Part shown: piece by piece, positions 46,401 through 55,900 of the stretch
Numbering within the stretch: position 1 is the stretch's first letter
How the letters are laid out: the number at the start of each line of letters is the position of its first letter
NCBI GenBank assembly: GCA_903813345.2
Contig: CAIIXF020000008.1
Span: forward strand, 17,034,822 to 17,098,821
Length of the DNA: 64,000 bases
Reading direction: 5' to 3'
DNA from: Owenia fusiformis
Taxonomy: Eukaryota; Annelida; Polychaeta; Sabellida; Oweniidae
The notes under the pieces: model-generated
Told to the model about the DNA's origin: nothing
Databases searched by the model: none
Seen by the model: the letters and a program-made list of their open reading frames with translations, nothing else
Made by a program: the position numbers and the translations under genes

Positions 46401-49400
46401 ATCGCGATGTACATCGAGAAAAAGTTCGAGAAAAGTGCACTGAAATACCGAACGCTAATGCACTAAAATATCGAACAGAACAAATTAATAAGAGTACGCT
46501 GGTACATCCGGGAACTTAGTAATGGTGAAATGAAAGTAAAGTAATTTTTTTTAGATTAATGGTTCATTTCGACTAGCTAAAACAGTTTTAAAGTGAAAGA
46601 ATATCAGAAAACATTTGAAAATGAAATAAGACATGAAAAAAGGTAAGCAATTTGCGTCAAAATAAGATAAGAAAGGGCGATTTTTAGCAAATTAAAATTT
46701 TTTAAAAACATCAATGTTTTGTTTCAGACATCGATGCATCGCCAGAACCAGCTTTGGCGATGTATATCGCGATGTATCGATTAATCGCGACAACACTACA
46801 GAGAACCACCATCAAAATATAAGAGGCCATATATTTTATTACCCAAACCACAAGCACATTTTCACAGAACAGATGAATATCATTATGGCATACGGACATT
46901 ATCTTTACATTCAGAAAATCTGACATAATTGTCCCTGTAAAACTCTTTTTACAGCATCAATTACTAATATCATGTAACTATTGAAACTGAAATATGAAGA
47001 AGAAATCCAAGAGTGAATATTGAACACTCGATACTAAGAGATGGTAAAGGTAAAGATCAATATACAAGGGTCACATTTTTTGGTCAGTTTTGGATGTACT
47101 ATTTTTGATTTCGAGTCAGATCTTCTCATTATTTCATTGAGCTAGCTTGGGGTCTGTGAATGTTACATAGTATCATTTGATGGTGCTTTCGCAGTATTGT
47201 CAAGTATTTGTCGTACAATAGTTATTGAGGTAAATTGGTATCAATCGATCCAGAAAATGTGATTCATTGCTTCATACCTTGGAAGTTGAACTCAATACAC
47301 AGCTCTAAAAAAAATCTGACAAAGAAATTCTCCATCTAAAATGTCACTCGACTTTTTTGTGATTATGAGTCAAAGAAAGCATTCTTGAGTTTCAAATTGA
47401 CTTCTGTGGTAACTTGAAACCATCTTCTAATTTATTCCACTTACCTTTTATTGTTTCTCCAAATATATTCTTTGAAAATCGGATTTAAAGGGTGTTAATC
47501 AGGGTAATTCTGTGCCATTTTATCAAAAATCTTGTTGCTATCTAGAAACGAGCAATTGTGATCTTGTTGTTACCTAGGAACGGAGCAACTGTGATGTCAC
47601 GTCACACTCGTGTTAATTCTGGAATCACATGGCAGCCATTTTGGAAATTTCAAAAAAGTTCCCAATTAAAAAGTCTTTAATGCTGTTTACAAATTGGAAA
47701 CTATGGCAGAATCAACAAAGGGTTTGTGAAATAATTAGGATATGGTTTCAAAATTATGCACATGACAATATATGACTACTAAATGCAGGCAGGGACTTTT
47801 AATTGCCAAAAAGTCGAGTGACATTTTAGATGGAGAAATTTTTAATAACGTAAAGGCTAGAGTACCGACAATTGTCGGTACTCTAGACTCTGATGTGGTG
47901 GCACGCTAGAGGACCGACAAATAAATTGTCGGTACGGGAGATATGCTGTGTTTACACGCTAGAGGACCGACAAATATTGATTGTCGAATTTTCTGGCGCA
48001 TGCGCAATGCGCGGGGGGATATTTCAGATATCATACGGATATTTTGGGAACAAGTGCAAAACCCGAGGAGGGCATAAGCCCCGGTTACCCGGGGATTACC
48101 AAACCCAGTCAAAAAATGGTAGCCCGGGAACAGGGAATGGTAGTAAACGTTGAAAACCCAATAAAAAGGAAGGGGCGTTTGCTACCCATTAGATAGAAGA
48201 AAATAGCTAGAATGTTTTTTAGAGCTTATTGTATGGTATGAGGTTCCATATCCATCCGCCAAAAGGTATATAGTCCATTTAAAAACCTGTGGTATCGTTC
48301 TAAATAACCCATAGTTGGCTTCTAGGGTACCTAGTATGCCACTATTTGGTATCAAAATAAAGAGGAGTTCAACTTTCATTTGAATTACGAAATATAGCGA
48401 TGTAGGTCAAAATAGTTCCGAACGTGAGGATGTTTACTACGCGTTTGCCTGTCATATCAGAATTGAGGAAGTGGTAGCAAACGCGAGTTACAATAAACGG
48501 ACGCTGATATCTCAAAATGTAACCTGACTCCCTATAATTTGATGTAGGTCAATCGAACCCCTATATGGACAGGTGCATTTTGATATATAACACTATGGGG
48601 GGTAAGCGTTTCATAGTTGGTCACGAAAGCCATACATGTATGTTCAAAGTATTGTTATGAATTTTCGAATTTGGTGTTGGATTACGGTACTCATAACTTA
48701 TAGCACAATTTTTGATGGAAGTTGCATTTGGCTCCCTTAGTTATGGCCACGATTCCATCTCGCATGAGAGAGCTACCAAACGCAAAGTAAACAGTGATAT
48801 ATTCCAAATGAGATATTTCTCCTGTGCCATGGCGTAGTAAGGGTAGAGGTCGACGGGGGCGAAAGCATCCCCTCCTAATTGTATATATCGACCCATTAGA
48901 TAGAACAAGAAAAGAGCTTTAAAATGTTTTTTAATTGAAGCTTGTAGGACAATTTTGATGGAAGTTGAATCAATTTTTGTCGAAATAAATTATGGCTCAC
49001 TACAAGTTCATGCCTGTACGATCCATACTGCAAAAGAAGCACTATCCCCCCCCCTCAAAAGAAAAAAGGTCTTGCCGGGATTCGAACTCGGGACCGAGTG
49101 TGTTCGAATCGTGCTCGCTAACCACTAGACTACCAGTGATGAAGTTATTTATGAAATTAAAAGTAGTGAATTTATTTATGAAATTGTCGGCTCTCTAGCA
49201 AAAACACGTAGCAGCCACTTGCGTACCAACAATTGTCGGTTCTCTATCTGACACTATTAGGTGACGATAGAGTGCCGACAATTGTCGGTACCCTAGCAAA
49301 TACCCCTGGACAGTCTCCAGTACCGACAATTGTCGGTCCTGGAGCCACTCCGTTTTAATAAAGAATGCCATATATTGAGTTTAAGTTGAACTATAAACCT

Positions 49401-49688
49401 CAGCCTGAGGCTCACTTACAAGTAACAGTGCTTATAACACAGTACAGTTGAATCATGAATGAATGATCGGTGCCCGGATCGGTGATTGATGATTTCTAAA
49501 TTTTTCATCAATATTTCATTCAAATGAGGAGTAAATACAGAAACTAAATTGGGTAGAGCTGTATCAAATATGTCTTTACCTAGTAGAGTCCCAATTACAC
49601 GTCTCGCATCTTCGTTACGCCTCTCGTATGAGTCTACAATACTAAATAAAACAACTGGATGAACTTTTACAGAAACGTGACCCGCCAT
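40431..49688 (-). CDS. eif3f: Eukaryotic translation initiation factor 3 subunit F
   Basis: Minus-strand exons: 49688-49580, 45392-45322, 44867-44788, 43887-43744, 43296-43205, 42116-41980, 41599-41486 and 40514-40431, all GT-AG with matching phases; 276 codons plus stop. The product starts [20 protein letters not shown] and contains the MPN domain landmarks [48 protein letters not shown] and [14 protein letters not shown], then the C-terminal helical part with [17 protein letters not shown] and [20 protein letters not shown]. This is the conserved order of eIF3f, a non-core MPN subunit of the eIF3 complex, acting in cytoplasmic translation initiation. It lacks the vertebrate Pro/Ala-rich N-terminal extension. 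The first codons sit in AAAATGGCGGG, a YY1-like context common in housekeeping genes. Exon 6 has a tandem partial duplication upstream (42061-42725). Confidence 0.95.
41101..41290. repeat. Tandem repeat in eIF3f intron 7
   Basis: AGCACTCATTTTAATGACCT followed by ACCTACTTTCAATTACCTGT occurs twice in tandem (about 41112 and 41172), with a third partial copy near 41271. Confidence 0.8.
42061..42725 (-). repeat. 134-bp tandem array copying the start of eIF3f exon 6
   Basis: The word AGACACCATGCTTAT begins at 42061, 42195, 42329, 42463 and 42597, an exact 134-bp spacing. On the minus strand each unit holds GTTTGTTACAG (or a one-base variant), the exon 6 acceptor, followed by the first 56 nt of exon 6. 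It then switches to intron-like sequence. Only the unit at 42061-42116 continues into the rest of exon 6. The extra units encode the same peptide start ([12 protein letters not shown]) but reach no donor and would shift frame. Confidence 0.9.
43418..43500 (+). repeat. Short tandem repeat ATGCAAACACCTTGAA
   Basis: Four copies of the 16-nt word with variable spacers, in eIF3f intron 4. Confidence 0.8.
44080..44236. repeat. Dispersed repeat with poly(G), copy in eIF3f intron 3
   Basis: GAAAAACTGCATGATTTTGA, then a run of G, then GGCTACGGGCCTG. The same order occurs at 52680-52823 in the RDH13-like gene. Confidence 0.7.
45770..46235. repeat. Foldback element in eIF3f intron 1
   Basis: Arms of about 150-200 bp: CAGCAGAATAATAGTGACCT at the left and AGGTCACTATTATTCAGCTG at the right. 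CACGAATTAAGTC/GACTTAATTCGTG and AGTATTGGAGCGCTGAAATA/TATTTCAGCGCTCCAATACT lie further in. Confidence 0.85.
46330..46798. mobile_element. hAT-type MITE with 8-bp target duplication
   Basis: Perfect 13-bp ends TAGTGTTGTCGCG / CGCGACAACACTA, flanked by the direct repeat CAGAGAAC (46322-46329 and 46799-46806), the length expected of hAT elements. Subterminal zones are full of CATCGATG/ATCGCGATGTA words. At 469 bp with no coding capacity it is non-autonomous. It lies in eIF3f intron 1. Confidence 0.9.
47325..47842. mobile_element. Inverted-repeat MITE, copy in eIF3f intron 1
   Basis: Ends AAATTCTCCATCTAAAATGT and its complement ACATTTTAGATGGAGAAATT, about 33 bp in all (through ACTCGACTTTTT). Nearly identical over its length to 50132-50643. 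Confidence 0.85.
47857..49345. mobile_element. Element or cluster bounded by ACCGACAATTGTCGGT palindromes
   Basis: A perfect 30-bp palindrome with core ACCGACAATTGTCGGT lies at 47857-47886. Variants follow at about 47915 and 47960. At the other end, cores occur at about 49224-49239 (one mismatch), 49274-49289 and 49322-49337, plus a half-site near 49183. The flanks CTAGAG/CTCTAG or CTCCAG/CTGGAG extend the symmetry. The interior includes a GC-richer block at 47990-48180 and the tRNA-like head at 49070-49140. It may be a composite non-autonomous transposon. Confidence 0.6.
49070..49140 (-). repeat. tRNA-derived SINE head
   Basis: The minus strand has A box TAGTCTAGTGGTTAGCGAGC and B box GAGTTCGAATCCCGG at tRNA spacing. 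The acceptor-stem ends do not pair, so it is not a functional tRNA. Confidence 0.65.
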
Positions 49689-49996
49689 TTTGAAGAGTGC
49701 AAATAATCTCGACACCAAATTTAAATAAACCATCTGAAGTTATAAATGATCATCTAAGTTGTCAATGGAAACAAATTTACAAACCTAAAAACTATTATTC
49801 TGTCTAGATATTATATCATAGTTTATAAGTAATTCAAATTTGTACGAATATTCGGTATATACTTTATAACCGGAAGTTGATAACCGGAAGCTACACGCCG
49901 GTTTCAAAAATTTCCAAACTTTTAATTTCTTTTACCAATGAGACAATAACTCAAATTATATCAACTCACATAGTGCAGAATCCTACAGAATTTAAG
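49689..49996. promoter_or_regulatory. Shared divergent promoter of eIF3f and the RDH13-like gene
   Basis: The two start codons face away from each other with 308 bp between them. Two ETS/GABP-type motifs, ACCGGAAGT (49869-49877) and ACCGGAAGC (49883-49891), stand 14 nt apart. On the eIF3f side the start codon lies in AAAATGGCGGG, a YY1-like context. No TATA box fits either gene well. This arrangement is typical of bidirectional housekeeping promoters. Confidence 0.65.
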
Positions 49997-52900
49997 ATGG
50001 GAATCCCGAGGTACCTATTGCCATTCAGTATTGTTGGCAGTGCTGTAGGAGGTGTAGTTATATTGAGGTACTGTCACCAGTTACTGTCATTTATGATTTA
50101 GACTTTTTATAGCCTAGACTAGAGGACTAAGAAATTCTCCATCTAAAATGTCACTCGTCTTTTTTGTGATTATGAGTCAAAGAAAGCATTCTTGAGTATC
50201 AAATTGACTTCTGTGGTAACTTGAAACCATCTTCTAATTTATTCCACTTACCTTTTATTGTTTCTCCAAATATATTCTTTGAAAATCAGATTTTAAGGGT
50301 GTTAATCAGGGTAATTCTGTGCCATTTTATCAAAAATCTTGTTGCTATCTAGAAACGAGCAATTGTGATCTTGTTGTTACCTAGGAACAAGCAACTGTGA
50401 TGTCACCTCACACTCATGTTAATTCTGGAATCACATGGCAGCCATTTTGGAAATTTCAAAAAAGTTCCCAATTAAAAAGGCTAAATGCTGTTTACAAATT
50501 GGAAACTATGGCAGAATCAACAAAGGGTTTGTGAAATAATTAGGATATGGTTTCAAAATTATGCACATGACAATATATGACTTAAATGCAGGCAGGGACT
50601 TTTAATTGCCAAAAAGTCGAGTGACATTTTAGATGGAGAATTTTTTAATATATATATAACTTAGGGAATAGGGGTGAAAGACATTGCAAGGAGAATAGTC
50701 AATTGGACCAAGTGACCAAGTATAACTCGCCAAAGTTCCTACATGAATCAATTGTTTTCATATTGTTATAGCTACTGTGAATTTATTTAGAGAATTGATG
50801 GGCGGGCCACGCTACAAGGCAACCGAACGTGTTCCTGGGAAGACATTTATTGTCACGGGTGCAAACACTGGTATTGGAAAGTATACTGCTATGGAACTAG
50901 CTAGACTTGGTAAGTCATCTTGAAAATGTCACATATGCGATGTTGATCTGAGAGAGTCAGTTGACTCTGAAAAAATGCAATGCCACATATGCAATGTTGA
51001 TCTGAGAGAGTAAGTTGACTCTGAAAAAATGCAATGCCACATATGCAATGTTGATCTGAGTGAGTCAGTTGACTCTGAAAAATGCAATGCCATATATCTG
51101 CATATGCATTGTTGATCTCAAAGAGTCAGTTGGCTCTGAAAAAATGCAATGTCACATATGCAATGTTGATCTGAGAGAGTCAGTTGACTTTGAAAAAAAC
51201 AATGCCACATATGCAATGTTGATCTGAGAGAGTCAGTTGACTCTGAAAAAATGTGATGTCACATATGCATGTTTATCTGAGAGAGTCAGTTGACTGTGAA
51301 AAATACAATGCCACATATGCAATGTTGATCTGAGAGAGTCAGTTGACTCTGAAAAAATGTGATGTCACATATGCATGTTTATCTGAGAGAGTCAGTTGAC
51401 TGTGAAAAATACAATGCCACATATGCAATGTTGATCTGAGAGAGTCAGTTGACTCTGAAAAAATGCAATGCCACATATGCAAGGTTAATCTGAGAGAGTC
51501 AGTTGACTCTGAAAAATGCAATGCCACATATGCAATGTTGATATGAGAGAGTCAGTTGACTGAAAAAATGTGATGTCACATATGCATGTTTATCTGAGAG
51601 AGTCAGTTGACTGTGAAAAATACAATGCCACATATGCAATGTTGATCTGAGAGAGTCAGTTGACTCTGAAAAAATGCAATGCCACATATGCAATGTTAAT
51701 CTGAGAGAGTCAGTTGACTCTGAAAAATGCAATGCCACATATGCAATGTTGATCTGAGAGAGTCAGTTGACTCTGAAAAAATGCAATGCCACATATGCAA
51801 TGTCGATCTGTGAGAGTCAGTTGACTCTCTAGCTCAAGTGGTAGAGCATCCAACATGTCATCGCGAGGTTGTGGATTCGATTCTTATTTTCTAGTTGTAT
51901 TTAATTACTGACTGACCATTTCAATGAATTTCTTTATTATTTGATATTTACATTTTAGGTGGTAAAGTTATCATGGCATGTAGAAATCCAGAATCTGAAC
52001 AAGCAAAGAGGACAAGATTTGATATCATAGACACAACACATAACAGAAATGTACATTTGAAGAAACTTGACCTTGCTTCATTGAAATCTATTCAGGAATT
52101 TGCTGAGGAAATAAACAAAGGTATACAAAAAACCATGCACAAATTTGAAGATTTCCAATTACATTATCATGAACAGATGTAGAAGAGTATTTTGTTTCGT
52201 AGCCCCTCCCCCTTACCCTTAGACAGAAAACGAACTTCCAGAGGGATAAAATATATTTTTTATGAAAATTGTCATTTATTCTGCTATGGATTTCCCTAGG
52301 TGAAAGTATTGGGATCCATTCTCTTACACATGTAGGAATATTCAATGTTGTTTGAATATATCTGTGTATGTACATATTATATAGCGGGTATTATGTACTG
52401 GGAGGTCTTGGATACACTACAGGGTATTTCCATTGGGAAATGTGTATATTCAAAATTGACCATAATTACAGATGTGTCTCATACATACTGTTGTTCTAGG
52501 CACATTCTACCTTCTAAGGTTCCAAAATTAATATTTTTAATAATTATTTTAAAACTAAGCCTAATGAGAAATTTTAGTGAAAGAACAGTTTTTAAGATTA
52601 AATAGAATGGAACTAGATGGATACAGTATTAAAATTTATAGCAGTTTCTCCTGGATTTCGGTAAGGTATGGATACAGAAACAGGCAATTTTCAAAAAAAT
52701 TCTAGGAGGGGGTTCACTTTGGCAAATTTGGCCAAAAATCACTCAAAAAATAGTCAGAATGATGAAAAACTGCATGATTTTGAAAGAAATTTTGGCCAGG
52801 GGGGGGGGGGGCTACGGGCCTGAGAAATATCCATTCCGTTCCTTAGAAGGCTTAGATACACAATATATCCCAGCACAGTACAGTATGTACCTAGAGCATT

Positions 52901-55900
52901 TAGTTAATGATTCTAAATATAAATATTTATTTATTTATTGTTGACTTTCAGAAGAAGACAAGTTAGATGTACTGATAAACAATGCAGGAGTCATGCGCTG
53001 TCCAAAGTTACTAACAGAGGATGGATTTGAAATGCAGTTAGGTGTCAACCACTTAGGTGAGAAAGATTTGGTAGTCATAAGTCTTGTGATGGTTCTCTGG
53101 TCCCCCTTGCATTGTAATTTTTATGAAGGGTGGATTCAGGGGGGGGGGTGTAATACAGGGGATTGTTGTTTTTACCAAAGTTTAACTCAGGGTTGATGTA
53201 ACAATACAGGGAGTGTAATTGGGGGGAGGGGGGGTTGATTCCTTGGCTGGGGTGTAATGTATGGGGTGTAATAAAAAATAGTTTAATACAGGTGATAATG
53301 TTTGTAAGGTAAGTTGAAGTTTTTAGGGTGACTTGGAGAAATATGTATTATAGAGTCTTTATTTCATTAAAATGAATTAATTTTTTGCTTACATATGCAG
53401 TATCACCAAAGTATACACTTGTGTATATAGGACTACATACATGAATCTTTTATCAACCCCATGATGGGGGGGGGTGTATAGAGATATTGTATATCGTATA
53501 AGAGGCTGAAATTTTATTGTATATTGTATAAGAGGGGGCAAAATTTATCGTATATGGTATAAGAGGTGTAAAAAATATGGTATATGGTATTTTAGAAAAT
53601 ATGGTATATGGTATCTAGAATTAAAGAAGGCTAATTATGAAGAAATTGTACCCTAAAGTTCCCCCATTGTGCCAACTCTCTTACTGTAACCGTGTTGGAA
53701 AAACATGGAAAAGTAGTCTCTATAATTGTTTTCAAATTCCAGGTCAATCGATACTGTTAGTTTAGAGAAAATCCCTCTCAAACTAAGAGTTTTGTGCCCT
53801 TTTCATTCAAATTTTCACAGGAGGTGTTAAATACAGTTCAAATAAGAATCATGCCCGGTGATCAGAAGAAATGAACGGAGGGGGGAGTAGATCTAGCTGA
53901 TTTTCGGTAGAAAATTCAACAAATCTTGAAGATTTATTTTTTCAAGAGAAAGTTTACAATTGAATGGCTAAATGAATAGACGCAGTGGACGGGGGAATAT
54001 GTTAGGTCTTTTTGGATTTTTTTAACTGTGGAGTTCTAAAATAAAAGATCTTTAAAAAAGTGCAGCGTCGCCAACATGCAAATGCCAATGTTTTTGCTAT
54101 AAATCAACCAACAGGGGTCTCCACGACCTGTAATAAATACTTGTAAGTGAAGTAATTATCACAAAACTATTGGGTTTTGTAAAACATGTTACCATACGTT
54201 ATATAAAAAGTAATCGAAAATTATTAAAATTGAATGGAGGGGGGGAGTAATTTGTCTATAAGACATATGAAAACTTCCAATAAATCCATATGTCCCCATT
54301 TTTCACTTTTCAGAGTTGTAACATCAAGTTACTGAGTAAGTGAGTTCATTTTTCAAGTACACGAATTTGTGGAAATTTCTTCCACCTTAAAGACATTTTA
54401 CTCCCCCCCTCCGTTCACTCCCCCCTCCGTTCAATTTTAATTATTTTCGATTATTTTTTATCTATCATTTGGAAAATTATTTTAAAAAACCGGCAATGAA
54501 TTTTGTGATATAAAAATGTCGCTTATATATTTATTACATGTCTTGCAGACCATTGTTGCTTGATTTATAGCAAAAACATTGGCATTTGCACGTTGGCGAC
54601 GCTGCGCCTTTTTTAATAGACCTTTTATCTTAGAACTCCATCAGTTCAAAAAAAATCCAAGAAGACCTAACATATTTCCCTGTGCACTGCACCTATTCAT
54701 GTAGCCATTCAATTGTAAACTTTTGCTTGAAAAAATAAATCTTCAACATTTGTTGAATTTACCGGAAATCAGCTACTCCCCCCTCCATTCATTTCATCAG
54801 ATCACCGGGCGTGAGACTGCCAAATGTCACTGACTCATCTTAACTTTGATGAAAAATATGGTCACTATGGCTACTCGTGTTTTGGGGTATGTGGGATAAA
54901 TCATGAAAATATTTGAGTATAAAGTGTTCATACAGCGCATGTTTTAATACAAGCATCACAATGCTAATATAGCATAATATAGCAAAAGGTGTTTATATGG
55001 TCTTCAAACCGTCATGTGTTGGATTTCGGCTATTTATTGGGGATTTGAACAGGTGCATATGTTAGGCCAATGCATTAACTCCAGATCAAGCACTCATAGA
55101 GGTAATAAAATAATTTGAACTTTGAGACAGGGAAGGTTTTTCTGAAATGTTGTCCTTATTTTCAGCCCTTTCCACATATGTTTTTTCAATGTTTGATGCA
55201 CCAATATGTTGCACTTTGAGACACAGTTAACCTCTAAAATATGATTTATTTGGGATAAAGTGGAAAACAGTACATGTATTTCCCATGTTATTTTCCCATA
55301 GTGAAAACTCATGTGATCCATTGTTTTCAGCTTAATTTTGGTCATCCAAAATTGATATCTTTAAAACCCCTGCATGAATCATATTTTCATTTAAAGATCT
55401 TAACCATGTCTCAAAACGCAACAGAGTGATCGATGCAACAAACCTTGAAAAACAGGTGTGGAAAGGGCTGGAAATCAGGACAACATTACAGAATTATTTT
55501 ATAATCTCTATGACTGCTTGTCCTGGAGTTAATGCATTGGCCTAACATATGCACCTGTTCAAATCCTCAGAAAATAGCCAAAATCCAATATATGACTGAA
55601 ATCTGTTGCGATACCGTCCGTGGTCCTTTAAAAGAAAGTTATTTCTAGTTACATAGAGTAGTTTTCATTCTCATCAATACATCTTTGCCTTGAAATCATT
55701 TGTGAAACATGTGGTTTGTCCTTCATGGAAATTTGCTTAATTTTGACACACCTTTGTTTAACTTATACTGTCTTTGAGGCTGCCTTATCTGAAACCCCGA
55801 AGTGTCTCTTGTTTCAAATGTTTAAACAATCAAGTCTCATCTTGCCTTTATTTCAAACTAGTTTCCAGACTGAGTCCAATCAAAAATGAATTATCTACAT

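Noticed and set aside
49070-49140. Possible functional tRNA gene
   Set aside because: A and B boxes are good but the acceptor stem does not pair, so it is treated as a SINE head.
51339-51738. Minus-strand frames with a repeated [12 protein letters not shown]-type peptide
   Set aside because: Produced by the minisatellite in RDH13-like intron 2; no start context, no conservation of unit length in codons.
51960-52182. 69-codon frame as a separate small gene
   Set aside because: It is exon 3 of the RDH13-like gene plus read-through into the following intron.
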